A stretch of 64,000 nt of DNA from Prunus persica (taxonomy: Eukaryota > Streptophyta > Magnoliopsida > Rosales > Rosaceae), in contig NC_034013.1 in assembly GCF_000346465.2 (NCBI RefSeq), positions 12,013,373 to 12,077,372 of the forward strand, written 5' to 3'. Positions 1 through 11,679 of the stretch are shown here, in pieces. The stretch's first letter is position 1, and each line of letters starts with the position of its first letter. Under the pieces are notes generated by a model that was not told the DNA's origin, made no database searches, and saw only the letters and a program-made list of their open reading frames with translations. Position numbers and translations under genes: made by a program.

Positions 1-191
1 ATGTCTTGTTTATACATTTGTTTAATCAATGAACCAAGCCAAATCTTTTGAGGAGCAGGAGCAATTATCTTCTGGGACTGCTTGATCCGCCTTCATAATC
101 TTAAATTTGAAAAGAGTAATACAGACTTCAAATAAAACGTTACTATTGCTTTCTAGTTATTTCCTACTTTTTGGTGTTTGATCATTCATAG

Positions 192-2429
192 GAAGCTGAT
201 TTGGTTTTGGGAGGCGATGAAGGCAAGGAGTGTACCTATAATAATGGTTATATGAAGAGGCAAGCAATTTTCTCATGCTTGACTTGCACCCCAGACGGGA
301 ATGCTGGGGTTTGCACAGCTTGCAGCTTGTCTTGCCATGATGGCCACGAGGTATTTTGATATTCTTACCAATGTTAAATATTTATGTTAAGTTAATAAAA
401 TAAGGCTTTGCAATTTTTGTTTTCATTTCTTATATCACCTCTTCAGTGGTCTATGTTCTTTTGGGTTCTGGTATTCCTGGTGTGTTATTTCTACTGCTTT
501 AAATGTTTTCTACTATTTCAAGTTTGTTACATCTTGATGTATTAGTGCCTAAATCTAATGATGGCCTTTCTTATTACTTGGAGAAGATTGTAGAACTATG
601 GACCAAGAGAAATTTTAGATGTGATTGTGGAAATTCAAAATTTGGAGAATTCTTCTGCAAGCTTTTTCCAAAGAAAGATGTGGAAAATGTTGAGAATTCG
701 TACAACCATAATTTCAAGGGTTCATACTGCACCTGCGGTCGCCCCTATCCTGATCCAGATGTTGAAGACCAAGTAGAGATGATACAGTGCTGTGTGTGTG
801 AGGACTGGTTCCATGAGGAACATATCGGCCTTGACTCTTCTGATGAGGTTGGTAGCTTGAGCTATTTACATATTTGACATGTTTTATACTGCTTTTGTTT
901 CATTTTGTAGGCGATATATCTAGATCATGTTTTCTCCGACTATTAGGCAAGGCATGTTTCCTATCCAAGTGGTGTAATTAATACAATGGTACTGGGTTTT
1001 GGGTCATGCTGTCAGTTTGAACGGCCAGTATTTATGATGAGTCTTACAATTTCTCACCTTTTGTGCTGATTAATCATCAACAGTAAAGCAAATCAAATAT
1101 TTTGGGGCCCATTGTATACTGCTGCTGCTTGTATTTTAGCTATGATATCAGTTCAGGGGGTATACTCTGATACTGTTCCTTATCAGTTGGTAATGGCTTT
1201 CCATCAGTTTGGAGGAAAGTTAATCAACGTAATGATAATTTTAATATAGCTGTACTAGATTGCTAAATCCTCACTTTGAAGTACTTTAGCCACTCTAAAT
1301 CTTGAAGGTAGTCTTCCTGCTTTTGTACTAAGGATTTTAGACCTTTTGTGAAAATTTGAAATTTAGTATGAAGACTTATCTTACTATTTTTATAGGGTTA
1401 GAGTTTTACATTTACTTGTAAAAAAGAAATTATCTTTGATCTCTCTCAATTGCGACGATCACATCTAAACTTTTCCAATTTTTAATGGTTGATGTTCTAT
1501 CCAAGAACCCTGCTTACATTTACTTGTCCTTGATTGTACTACAGATTCCAAGAGACGAGGAAGGTGAACCTCTATATGAGGATTTTATATGTAAGGGATG
1601 CTCAGTAATTTGCTCTTTTTTAAGGCTATATAGTCAAAACATCTTGGCAGCAGGAAGCCAAAAAGATTCTTCCGTTAATACTGGCAAGGATAAAGAAGTT
1701 TTGGGAGATGTGACTTTAGCTTGTGGATCTGGAAAGCTGGAGAATGATATTTCTCATAGTTATAATAACATTTCTGAACCTGTGTCTGGTGAGGAGGGTT
1801 TGCTCCTTGGAGAAAATTCTGGGAAAAATATAGGTTCTGATCAATGCACGACAGATGCCAATTCACAAGTTACTTGTGTTCTTGGAGTTAATCTGGTGGA
1901 TGCTTCCCCTGTTTTAGAGTGTAAGCCATTGTTTCTATCAAAAAATTGGAGGGATGCACTCTGCAGGTGTGAAAAGTGCAGTGAATTTTATGAACAGAAG
2001 CATATCAGGTTTTTGCTTGACAAGGAAGACACAATTATGGAGTATGAGAAAATGGCAAAGCAGAAGAGAGAAGAAAAATTGCAGCAACAGGAGGGGGCTG
2101 AGTTGACTATGCTCGATAAACTTGGCCATGTAGAGAAAATAGAGATTCTGAATGGCATTGCGGACATGAAAGATGAGCTTCGTTCTTTCCTGGTATGTCC
2201 TTGATGATTATAAACTTTAATATTTTTCTGTGCAGTGCTTATATAATCTTAAATCATGTAAGAGACCATTTTAGAGTATGCGCTTTTATAAATATGCGAT
2301 TTTAAGTTGTGCTCAAATGTAAGCTGCACAATTTTGCAGGAATCATTTGATCCATCAAAGGCAATCACGTCTGATGATGTCCACCAGGTTTTTGAGAATC
2401 TAGCAAAGAAGCGCAGGCGTGTAGAGTAA
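192..2429 (+). CDS. UBR7: UBR7-type UBR-box/PHD-finger protein, 5' end outside window
   Basis: Exons read as 192-350, 587-847, 1545-2192 and 2340-2429; all are multiples of three, giving 385 visible residues. The first exon(s), expected to encode about 30 residues, lie before the window. Exon 1 holds the Cys/His-rich UBR box (CTYNNGYMKRQAIFSC, then CTACSLSCHDGHE). Exon 2 continues with FRCDCGNSKFG and opens the PHD finger (YCTCGRPYPDPD, IQCCVCEDWFHEEHIG), which closes in exon 3 with FICKGC. A low-complexity linker follows, then a charged helix (EYEKMAKQKREEKLQQQ) and a basic end AKKRRRVE that could be a nuclear signal. Known for the family: UBR7 proteins are putative E3 ubiquitin ligases whose PHD finger acts on histone H2B in animals. 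The plant role is inferred from similarity. Intron 2 is about 700 bp. The exon 1 acceptor and exon 2 acceptor were chosen by frame and family similarity. Confidence 0.87.
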
Positions 2430-4649
2430 GTTATTACTGCATCTTTGCTGTGTTAACGTTATTAACCTTCTATGTTTGCTTTTGGAGTTACTCCCGGTTT
2501 CAGTAACAGTATTAAAAGCCTTTGCACATCTAGGCTGTTCTAAGTTAGAATGTTCTACTAGTGTCAATGCTACTACCTTGCAGACTTACATATTAACCTT
2601 ATGACAATAATTTGAGGTTCTTCTGTTCATTTGCTCAAGATGAAATGTTTATATAAGCGACTAGATCATACAATTCGGTATTATTGTGTTGCAATCTATG
2701 ACGACAAGGTACACGCGTACATGCTGTCAAAACGTTATGATGACGTAAGAAAAAGGAACAGTTTGGATTATGAGATGACGTTGTGGAGCGGGTTCAAACG
2801 AGCGGTTAGCGTTTGAGCGCTCCTATACAAACAATAAACTCAAATCTGCTGTGAGACTAGATGTTGATTTGTTCCGTGGTCTTAATAATTTAAAGCTTAT
2901 TTGGCACTTAAATATTGGGTGGGGCTGAGGAAATCTTGGGGCCGTGATTTTCTGATTCACAAATAAATATCCCCATATGAAATGCAGATTTGTCAACACT
3001 CTTTAACAGGAGGGGGCAAAAGTAGGTTTGGCCTTGGTTTTTAGCCCTCCCTTGGGGACGGAAAATGATTGTATTCATTTGTTTTACAGTTGATCGAGTC
3101 TATCCAAAATTAAAAAAAGTAGTCATTATCCTACCTAAACTTTGGAGACTCTCGAGTGAGAGGACTAATGTACCGCTGATTAGTGAGAGGACTAAGCAAG
3201 TATATATTTCATTGAAGATTTGTATAACTTATAGTTTTTCCGGTTGTTAAAAGTGATCTAATTATATTAAGCTATTATCATTAGTCGTATAAAAATTCAA
3301 ACTCACCTTGTATTTTAAACAAGTCAAGATTTTCTCTACGTTTCTTCTGTGCATAGGGTTTTTTGTTTTCTTGGGGTGCCATGTATTTTCGTCATTGGTC
3401 GTCATGATGACTTCAACACACCCCCTATTTTTCTTGATTACCAATTATTCAAAACGTAAGTATTCCATCTATTTTTCTTAATAATATTAGAGTCGTGATT
3501 GTTAACAAAACAAAACATCAAAATTGTCAAAACTAAAATGGCATGTATCAAATTGTAAAGGACCAAGATTGTAATTTGGCCAACGTGTTAATGTTTTTCG
3601 TTTTGGGCTATTTAGATAATTGGGGTTTCAACATAATGCTATTGTAACACATGTTATATGCGGCGGCTCTCACAAGATAGTGAGACCGGCAGTCGCATAG
3701 AATAGCCTGACTTAAGATTTCTTTCCAAATTTGTGGCGGCTTTCAAAATAGACAGAGGTCTAATCATTTTAACAGAAAATCAACATTTTTACAGTTGTAA
3801 ATAAGATTAGTCGATACTTTAAAATAAACCTTAATTACAGTCCTTAGTTTGCTTTACAAAAAAAAAAAAAAAAAAAAAAAAAAATTGGAAAAGGGCTCAT
3901 CATATTCGTGTTCATACCTCTTTTAAAGAAGAAAAAGCTTGGGTCCTAAACTTTTGCAGACCTAAAGTAATAAAAGTGCTTATTAGGTTGGATTTTATTG
4001 TTTTTAATTACAAAGTGATCAATCATTGAAACAAAATAGAAAATTAGTCACTCTCTAAAGTGAGTGATCTCTAAAAAGAACCATATATCACCACAAAAGT
4101 ATATGCTTGAATTCTGGAGGGCAGATGTTTTCAACCATAAGCCCCTTTCTCTTGACCCTATGTTTTCAATTCAATTGTAAAAACCAAATCTCTAAGTTTC
4201 ATTGGTGTGCCTTTGCGAATTTCTTCTTCTGCTTTTGAACTTCAATCTCTTTCACCCAAAATTAATTAAATTTTTTTTTAAAAGTTGCATTCCACTTTGA
4301 AAATAAATATATGTAGTAGGTAAAATTCGTAGACATTTTCTACGTAAATTATGGCACATTCACATGCACACTTGGAAATATTGGTATAAAAATTAATTAA
4401 TTATTATTTTATTTTTCTTTCCCTATTATTTTAGTAAAATGATAATAGAAAAAGAAAAAACTTGCTGAAATAGAGGGAAATTATGACTGCGTAGGCAAAA
4501 TTATAGAAAAAATAGAAATGGTGTCGGTGTGAGACTGTCTAATTTTCCATGTATTTTCGTAAATTCAAATATTTTATATTTTTATGCATCCCATCCCAAT
4601 TATCCGTGCTTACTGATGCTATAGAAGAAAACAAAAACCCTAGTAGACT
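2430..4649. other. Intergenic, no gene recognised
   Basis: AT-rich DNA between the UBR7-type gene and the next candidate ORF. It contains an A-run of about 25 near 3860-3884 and a short GC-richer imperfect palindrome at 3657-3699. Open frames here are about 60 codons with no recognisable family. Confidence 0.6.
3657..3699. repeat. Imperfect 43-bp palindrome
   Basis: Left arm TATGCGGCGGCTCTCAC and right arm GTGAGACCGGCAGTCGCATA can pair around a six-base loop with a few mismatches and a 3-nt bulge. It is more GC-rich than the flanks. It may be the remnant of a small foldback element; no target-site duplication was identified. Confidence 0.4.
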
Positions 4650-4886
4650 ATGGAAAAGACAGGACTTGTGGCTATATATCTATTAATTTTGGCACCTTGT
4701 ATTATAATATCATGGTTGGCACTGGCAGAGGACGTTAGGTTGCAGACTTGCTGTATGCCCGTGACATGTCGGGGAATGGGGTCCATGAATTTTGGACATG
4801 AAACTTCTGTAGATTTAGCCTACAGATTCCACCAAATTATGTTCACATTGTCCACGAAAGGGGGAAAACTGTTGTTGCAATATTAG
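4650..4886 (+). CDS. Possible small secreted or relic ORF (78 codons)
   Basis: The ORF starts with ATG and its first 27 residues look like a signal peptide: hydrophobic VAIYLLILAPCIIISWLALA before ED. The next 20 residues contain CC and C (LQTCCMPVTCRG), but the rest shows no family motif and the frame stops without a recognisable ending. No homologue is recognised. It could be a lineage-specific small peptide, a decayed gene piece, or chance. The only support is the signal-like N-terminus. Confidence 0.15.
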   Translation: MEKTGLVAIYLLILAPCIIISWLALAEDVRLQTCCMPVTCRGMGSMNFGHETSVDLAYRFHQIMFTLSTKGGKLLLQY

Positions 4887-5579
4887 GAAGAAATTGATAA
4901 AGACGTGTACAGAAAACGGAAAATGAGAGTAGAGTAGAAGCAAAAAAAAATTTGTATATGTTGGGCTCTAAAAAAAGTGGATGCGAATCTGTTTTTATTT
5001 TTGCAAATCTTATACATCCGTTAAACATGTTTAAGCATTTCTCGTTATCAAATTTAGTGCCGCGACAAAGAAAGTTTCTTCTTCTGTTCTTGTTGTGTAG
5101 TTTGCATTTTCAAATATTTCAATCAATAATTTGGTGGCTGCAAGTACTTCCCGATTTGGCCAAACTGTGATAAAATGATTATTTGGGCCGTGCCTCCATT
5201 GTTTATATGAAGAATAGTAATTTCCATGAGCCGACATATGATTCTGCTCTTCCATTGCTCTTTAATAATTAACCTCTGTTGTAACCAAAAGAAAAATATT
5301 TAAAGAAATTAGCATTTAGATGCGAATTAGATCAGTTGATTAGAATAGAATGTCGGTTTTTAAAAAAAAAATGTTGACAATATAGTTGCGACTCTTGTGA
5401 GCGCTTAGCTATGCATTATGCAGCAACAGGGCCTTAAAATGTCACAAGCAGACATATCCATAGGCAGTGACATAAGAATTTCTCACTTTTAAATTTAGAA
5501 GAATCAAAACTCGTGAATGAAACAAGTCTACGTAATCTTTTTCTTTGTTTTTATTTATTTTATTTCTTCCATTTCACAC

Positions 5580-5588
5580 CTATATAAA
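5580..5588 (+). promoter_or_regulatory. TATA box of the 5831 gene
   Basis: CTATATAAAT lies about 250 bp before the ATG, in a CT-rich setting typical of a plant core promoter. Transcription would begin near 5610-5620 and give a leader of roughly 210 nt if unspliced. Confidence 0.45.
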
Positions 5589-5830
5589 TATATGCTGCTA
5601 GCTCCCTTCTCTCATCCATTACATGCTCTAACTAGCTATATATATCTATCAGCAGAAAAAAGCACTTTAACATTAACCTACTTCTCCATCAAAGCCTGAT
5701 TTTTCTTGTGTCCAAAACTGGTTTTAATGGTTTTGATTTAAAACAACAAAAAGAGTTGTTCAAATCAAAACTTATCATTTTGGGGAAGGTGTGGTTCCTA
5801 ATTATTTGGTAGCAGACACAACCCAAGACC

Positions 5831-6157
5831 ATGGGAAATTGTGTGGAGACATGCACAGAGAGGCAGCAAGGAGAGGATCAAATGCAGCAGCAAAAGCATG
5901 AGCAAGAAGAAAGACAAAATGAAATTAGGTTTGTGAAAGAGAGCAATTTGAGCAAAGATGGCAACGTAAGGGTGAAGATTGTGTTGACCAAGGAAGAGCT
6001 AGAGTGGTTGATGCTTCAGCTGAAAGATAGAGGAGGGAAGAGCTTGGAAGATGTTTTGGAGGAGATCCAGAGAAGCAGAGCCAAAGTTGAGGAAGGGTGG
6101 AAGCCTTCTTTGGAGAGTATCATGGAGTGCCCTGAAGTAAATGAGATGGATAGATGA
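5831..6157 (+). CDS. Small intronless MGNC protein, unknown function
   Basis: A 108-residue single-exon protein. It begins MGNCVETC, which fits N-myristoylation at Gly2 with a nearby Cys for palmitoylation, so plasma-membrane attachment is inferred. A Gln/Glu-rich stretch covers residues 12-35. The core VRVKIVLTKEELEWLMLQLKDRGGKSLEDVLEEIQRSR (about residues 47-84) matches the core of the protein encoded at 8563-9018 (VIRVKIKMTKQEAAQMLSKCKDGG). Both resemble the small plant-specific proteins grouped near DUF4228/PADRE, often stress-responsive, but I cannot assign them with certainty. By position it may correspond to the small unknown genes beside ndhS in Arabidopsis (inference). The start is supported by ACCATGG context and an upstream TATA box. 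Confidence 0.8.
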   Translation: MGNCVETCTERQQGEDQMQQQKHEQEERQNEIRFVKESNLSKDGNVRVKIVLTKEELEWLMLQLKDRGGKSLEDVLEEIQRSRAKVEEGWKPSLESIMECPEVNEMDR

Positions 6158-6384
6158 GTCTCAAAATCCAAACTCTTTTTGTTTTTCTTTGTTTGCAGAG
6201 TTTAATTTGATGTGGGTGATGACCCAATTTTGTAATTAAAATTTTCTAAAATGGTGAGCTCAGATGTGGTTTGATATGTAAAACAACTTTCTCTTGCTCT
6301 GATCTTGGTCTTCTTCCATATTTTCAATTGGGAATTTGGGATTGTTTATTTTAGTACAAGTGATTGGTTGAGGAGGGGAGTTTA

Positions 6385-6475
6385 CACACAAATATTAATT
6401 GGATACCTGAGGTTTCGAACCTCTACCCACATGAGTACAAATGAAAAAGCACAACCAACAAAGCTATACCAGGGA
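6385..6475 (-). repeat. SINE-like tRNA-derived promoter remnant
   Basis: On the minus strand, TATAGCTTTGTTGGTTGTGC resembles a pol III A box and GGTTCGAAACC, about 40 nt later, fits the B box GGTTCGANNCC. This is the usual head of a plant tRNA-derived SINE. No clear 3' tail or target-site duplication was found. Confidence 0.4.
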
Positions 6476-6632
6476 ATTTGAGACTGTATATGCATGTATA
6501 TGGCATTTGTCCATGCAAGTAGATAACATGTCCGTACAAATTCAAGTTGAAAAGTGGCTTTTAAATTCTCTTCATATCTTTATGGTCCAAGTTGAAGTTG
6601 GCAAGTCCAAGTCGGTTTGCCAGGAAACATAC

Positions 6633-6668
6633 TTTTTTTTTGGGGGGGGGGGGGGGGGGGTTGGGGGT
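6633..6668. repeat. T-run followed by 19-base G-run
   Basis: Nine T are followed by 19 uninterrupted G (6642-6660), then TTGGGGG. It could form a G-quadruplex and is a likely source of sequencing-length error. Confidence 0.8.
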
Positions 6669-6950
6669 TCCTTTTCTGAAGATTATTTGTGTTTTTAGCT
6701 AGCATTTTCCAAAGTTTTCTTATACATACTCGTTAAATTTAAATCCAGAGAGTTTGATTCAATAAAATCTCTTATATTTTCCCATGTTTATATTCTGTTC
6801 AGAGCCAGTGAAATTCAGAAATCTGTGAAGTATTTGCTACCTTTCAATCATCCGGCACTAGTGGAAGTTGATGTTGAAAAAAGAAAAGAAAAAAGTAAAA
6901 AGGTGTATATATTTAGATACTCCATCAAACCATAAATCAAATCAAACTTA

Positions 6951-6974
6951 GTGTATATATATATATATACACTT
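6951..6974. repeat. Palindromic TA microsatellite
   Basis: A (TA)n run flanked by AGTG on the left and CACT on the right, so the whole 24 bp is a perfect palindrome. Confidence 0.6.
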
Positions 6975-7468
6975 GGGGTCCCCATAGTTGAAGTGAGCAC
7001 CTAACTGCATGTGGGGATTGAATTATTTATGGATGGTTAGTCTAAGAACCAGCTTATGACTAATGAAACATGGTGTGTCTCACAAGTGTTTTAACTACCA
7101 TTTTGCCACATGCATTTACTCCAAACAGAGACTTGCAGCCCATTTCAACCCACAAATTTCTAACATGTTGACATACAGATTGCAGAACACCATGGAAAAT
7201 TGTGGCCTTCATTCATGCTTGAGCTCTTGCCAAACTGAATTTAATAGCCAGAAGAAAATCAAGTAACCAATAATATTATCTAGGCATTGAATTTCATTCA
7301 TAGTAATCTCTCACAGCAGAAACATTAGCATGGCTTTAATTTGAGTGACAGTGGCACCCTACAAGTCGAAGTTAAGGCAACCCAAACCAGACAGATTCTT
7401 GTTTTTCTTGTTTTTTTTTTTTTTTCTTTTTTTAGGTAAAATAGGAGTCAAAGCCCAAACCAAAAAGA

Positions 7469-7882
7469 CTACACAGAAAGAAATTTAGGCCTCAAGAGAC
7501 CATTCTTATCCTCATCTAAAATAGGCTGCAACTGGTCAGGAGGAGAAGAGAGCTCATGATAACCCAAATCCTTATGATGACCCATCTTAGCTAGAGAATC
7601 AGCAGCAAAATTGGTCTCCCTATAGACATGAAGAATGCTGCAATTCCACTGGTTTTTCAAAAGCTCTCTGCACTTGGTAAGCAAACCAGACATAGGATAA
7701 GAGTCCACCCAATCTCCATTGACCATATCAAAACCGAGGGCAGAATCAGAATTAACAGTTATCTGACACAAACCCAGCTGCCAAGCAAGTTTAAGACCAT
7801 AAAATAAGGCCCAAGCTTCAGCCACAAAGACTTCACCATGACCAAGACTCTTCTTGTTTTTCTTTTCACCTAAGGCCCATAC
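7469..7882 (-). pseudogene. LINE RNase H domain fragment
   Basis: The minus strand encodes GVWALGEKKNKKSLGHGEVFVAEAWALFYGLKLAWQLG and then ITVNSDSALGFDMV, LHVYRETNFAADSLAKMGH and a stop after PKFLSV. This is the reverse-transcriptase-associated RNase H type (RVT_3) at the 3' end of plant non-LTR retrotransposons: the AEAWAL helix, the N-S-D active-site strand and the RE-N-ADSLAK helix are visible. The N-terminal strands with the first catalytic Asp are absent and the reverse transcriptase is missing, so it is a 5'-truncated relic. The frame is open for about 130 codons, so the insertion is probably fairly young. It lies between the two small related genes. Confidence 0.75.
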
Positions 7883-8038
7883 ACCTAAAAGAAATCATAG
7901 GCCAGATATCTCATGATGTTTTGCAAATCCAAACCATCATTGGGTAAGTTGGGATCCAATTACTGGCAAAGCCCTATTCAAAAACGGGGGGTGAGATTTC
8001 AATTGCAGAATTACATAATACATGCAAATTGGTGAAGC

Positions 8039-8130
8039 TCATCATCCTTAGCTCAAGTGACATGAAAGGGGTTTACCGCGTGTGGCGGTAGAGACCAATT
8101 GGATGTGCGGAGGTTAACGTGCAAGACCAT
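8039..8130 (+). repeat. Eroded SINE-like piece
   Basis: TAGCTCAAGTGACATGAAAG resembles a pol III A box and GGAGGTTAACGTGC, about 60 nt later, is a degenerate B box. It is weaker than the other SINE-like pieces in the window. Confidence 0.25.
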
Positions 8131-8562
8131 CTATAACAGAAGAAAAAAAAATCTTAAGGACCACAAGTGACAGTTTCGTGTATCACAGAGACGTTTTGCC
8201 ATAAAAAACTCATAAAAAGAAAGAAAACCGAACACCATTTCTAAACAGTTTTGAGAGTCGAAATTACAGTTTAAGCCTGGAACTAGGCCTATATATATCT
8301 GAGGACAAACCTATGTAAACTATATATTAAACGATAGAAAAGGACATCTTCGCCTAAAGTACCAATTAAATAAAATGGGGACCTTGATACTGTAATTGAG
8401 TAAATTATAAGTTTCATTAGATCCAACGAAAACTGCAGCATATCAGAACATAATCATCAAGTGAAATTTCACATGCTAATTTGCTAGTACTACATACTGA
8501 ATCTGAAGGCCCAAAAAAATTAACCAATACCCCCAATTATGTAAAAATATTTGAACTAACTG

Positions 8563-9018
8563 TCAGTATTCTTCAGGGATGGTCTTCAGAACTGCTGGAA
8601 CAGCACCACAGCAAGTGGCTGGTGACGGGTCAATACGAACACGACTCGTTGGAATCTGCGCAAGCGCACAAGTTACATCCTTGAATTCGAGAACTCCTCC
8701 ATCTTTGCACTTGGAAAGCATTTGTGCCGCTTCTTGCTTCGTCATCTTAATCTTTACTCTGATCACTTCTCCTTTCTCCTCAGCTGCACTGCCATAGCTT
8801 GATCTCCCCCCACAAAGTTTCCCATCTTCCAATTCCCTCTTGATCAGTGACTCTGAACTTTCAAAGCAAGTACTGCCATTCATCTTTTGCTTCTTTGAAA
8901 ATGGCTTCTTACTTAACTCATCTCTGTATATAAAATTTTTTACGTCGGGTTTCTCAAGTTCTAGCATGGCATCTACTGTTTTGATCCTACTGAAAAAAGA
9001 AAGGAAAGAGCTCAACAT
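8563..9018 (-). CDS. Small intronless protein related to the 5831 gene product
   Basis: A 151-residue single-exon protein starting MLSSFLSFFSRIKTVDAM. The open frame runs 55 codons further upstream, but that part translates the TC/GATA microsatellite and overlaps a TATA box at 9093-9100, so the ATG at 9018 is chosen. Residues 1-60 are poorly structured with a basic KKPFSKKQK patch. The core EVIRVKIKMTKQEAAQMLSKCKDGGVLEFKDVTCALAQIPTSRVRID shares the pattern (I/V)RVKI.(M/L)TK.E with the protein at 5831-6157. It ends AVPAVLKTIPEEY. No catalytic motif is visible. Tentatively placed with small plant-specific DUF4228/PADRE-like proteins; function unknown. It is oriented opposite to its relative, with a LINE fragment and unassigned DNA between. 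Confidence 0.78.
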   Translation of the reverse strand: MLSSFLSFFSRIKTVDAMLELEKPDVKNFIYRDELSKKPFSKKQKMNGSTCFESSESLIKRELEDGKLCGGRSSYGSAAEEKGEVIRVKIKMTKQEAAQMLSKCKDGGVLEFKDVTCALAQIPTSRVRIDPSPATCCGAVPAVLKTIPEEY

Positions 9019-9024
9019 TTTTAT

Positions 9025-9064
9025 GAGAGAGAGAGAGAGAGAGAGAGATAGATAGATAGATAGA
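9025..9064. repeat. Compound (GA)n-(GATA)n microsatellite in 5' leader
   Basis: About 11 GA units followed by four or five GATA units lie directly upstream of the minus-strand ATG at 9018, inside its inferred leader. On the transcript this reads as a CT/TATC tract. Confidence 0.8.
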
Positions 9065-9092
9065 TGATGCATAATGAAGTTGAGGATATGTG

Positions 9093-9100
9093 TATATATA
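9093..9100 (-). promoter_or_regulatory. TATA box of the 8563-9018 gene
   Basis: TATATATA, on the minus strand in GCTATATATACAC, lies about 75 bp upstream of the chosen ATG. This supports that start and excludes the longer upstream reading. Confidence 0.45.
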
Positions 9101-9183
9101 GCAATTAATTGATCATATAGATGAGACAGAGATAGCATGGAGTGTAAGATGGGGTAAATTTCTGCAAGTGCATCATGATTCAT

Positions 9184-10760
9184 GAGGAGTGCACAAAGTC
9201 TCTCTACCAGTCATGCTCAAGTGGTAGACTGTCACAAGACTAAGGGGACCCCGAAGTACAAGCAAAAATCATGTTGCAGTAGAAACAGATAAATACCATT
9301 TTGGAATTGGTCAATGCTCATTTTTTTTCTTTTTATTTTTCTTTTTTAAGAAGGAATTGGTCAATGCTCTTTTTTTTTAATGAAGGAATTGGTCAATTCT
9401 CTTTATGTCTCTTTCTGCTCGACTTCGAATTTTCCTCCTTGTAGATAAATTTGAATAATTTAGAATATCACTTTATCAAAATCAAAATAAAAATTATAAG
9501 TTCAATACACTAAATTCTTAAAATCTTAACTTAAGTATAAAATTATGAGAGATTCACTATTATACTCAAAACCTCATAAAAAAAAGCCCAAAATACTCAA
9601 TAGGACATCAAAGTAATTTAATAATCAAAATAAAATTCAATATGGCCAACTGTCATTTTTTGAGTTTTTTTTTAGTTTGTTTATAGAAATTAAATGGTGT
9701 AGAGTTTATCCATAGTATTCGTACTAAGAAAAAATATATGACTAAATATCTCTAAAAACAATATCCCAAGACGGGAGGGGTGCCCTCAAACTTGTTTGCC
9801 TTGTTTTCATTCCTAACAGCTTATGTTTTTTGGGGCTCTAAAACATGTTGCCACAATTAGTTGGAGAATAAAATTTGTAGTTAGTGCAGAGTAAGTTCTG
9901 ATATTTTAGTCAGGTTTTATGTGTTGAAAACAAAAGCAATCTAGCTTATAGGATAAAAAGATGCATTATTTGGGCGATGTTAGGCTTAATGAATTCTTTA
10001 AATAGTGTCATGTTTTTTTAGGTGAAACGATGATAAATAGTGTCATGTTTTAATTCAAAAGACAATATACAATTTGTAATAGACCACCTATTTAGATTAT
10101 GCTTATTTCCGTTTTTCATAATTTGTATCGAGCCATGCAACCCAATAAAACTAATCGAACTTGGAAATTCAATTTCGTGTGATAGAACGTTTTTAACCAT
10201 GACCGAAGATGGAAATTTCAATTTTCAAAACCAAACTGTTAATATCAGTGGCGCTCATAAACTTTAATTAGTCAGCTGGAAGAAGTACATATGTGATTGA
10301 AATTGATCTTGGTGTCTTGTCTTCTGTGATTCTCAATACGCGCTTTGGATAGTCTTGCGAATTGTGCGGCAGACTTGACTAGTCAATGAATTTGATCGCA
10401 GCACCTAAACTTCCAACTATTGGCATCTTGAAAAACTACAAAAATTATAATGTCAATTAACTTGAACAAAGGGGAACGATGAGGTTCAACATCAACACAA
10501 TTAAGTGGTTTGTTCTCACTCAAGCCACCTAGCTCATATTTCGGACTCTTGAATTATTCAAATTAACGATTTCTTCTCTTTTCATTTAAGAGTAGAAGAG
10601 TCTGAGAGTCAAATTATTGTCGTGAGTGAGAGAATAAGTTCTCTATAACTATAGTAGTTGAATCATCTAATAACACACAATTCTTAGTATTGATTTATGA
10701 ATGATTAGAAATTTTGTTGGAATCTAATAAATTACAACGAAAAAAGTCACCAACACTAAG
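9184..10760. other. Intergenic, no gene recognised
   Basis: AT-rich DNA. Near 9205-9245 TGCTCAAGTGGTAGACTGTC resembles a tRNA-type A box, but the B-box region is unconvincing. AAGGAATTGGTCAAT-type phrases recur near 9300-9400. No coding exon is seen. Confidence 0.5.
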
Positions 10761-11121
10761 TGCCCATTTGGTATTGCTTATTTGGGGTGATAAGTGATTT
10801 TTTTAAAAATTTGGAAAACCCAACTCGTTTGGTAAATTATGAGAAAATCACTTATTATTAAAAATTGATGTGAGAGAAAGTTATAAGGGAAAACAATTAA
10901 TAAAGTGTTTTTCATTTTCTAATTATGCAAGAATCAGTTTGGAAGAGGCGCTGGGTTTAATGATTATGCGGCAATCATTTTTTGATTATACGGGAATATG
11001 TACCAACAACACTTTTAACAAAAAGTTTACCAAATGTCAAACTGCTTTTTCTCACAACTGATTTATCTCACAACAAATCTGACAGCTATTATTTTCACAG
11101 CACAGCAATGCCAAACTAGCC
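10761..11121. mobile_element. Short TIR element (MITE-like)
   Basis: The left end TGCCCATTTGGTATTGCT is an imperfect inverse of the right end AGCAATGCCAAACTAGCC (11104-11121), giving terminal inverted repeats around TTTGG.ATTGCT. The 361-bp interior is AT-rich with no coding capacity. Ends of the GCC..TTTGG..ATTGCT kind suggest a hAT-derived MITE. I could not see an exact 8-bp target duplication. Confidence 0.5.
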
Positions 11122-11679
11122 TTAAATAATACTAATTAGACATAAGTTGCATGCAGGGACGAACCATAGGCATGGCTAACTTGGGCTACATCTTAGGTGG
11201 CTTTTTCTTTTCCCCAAGCAATAAAAAAATTATAGCCTAGCTAATTGAATAAGTTACTATCCTAAGGAATTCCTCGCAGTGCACGTGGAGAATATAATGG
11301 AAAAAAGGAAAGTTGCACATCTCTACCCATAGGGAAAAAAAATATATGCACAGCCAGTGGAAAAAAAGAAAGAAAAGTAGAAGAAATTGTTTATGTCCTC
11401 TTTTGACTAGGTGTATTATTATTTGTTGTTATCAATGAAATTACATTATATGTTCTCTATCTACTTAGTATGTTTATCTGTAAGTTAAATTTAGCCTAAT
11501 CAAATTTGAAATCCTGAGTCCGTCTCTGGTTGTGTGGTCAAGCCAACGAGTTCAATTTTCCTGTGCCCAATTTCCCTGTGCTTTCCTGTTTCTTTCTTAA
11601 TATTTCGCCACATGTCCCATACTTAATAGAGAGATCACAACTGTTAATTGGAATTGGAATTGAATAATAAAATAAATAG

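Noticed and set aside
4843..5255. Overlapping small ORFs on both strands near 5 kb
   Set aside because: Short, AT-rich, no family motif, no promoter context.
9019..9183. N-terminal extension of the 8563-9018 protein
   Set aside because: It reads through a TC/GATA microsatellite and a TATA box; the ATG at 9018 is the natural start.
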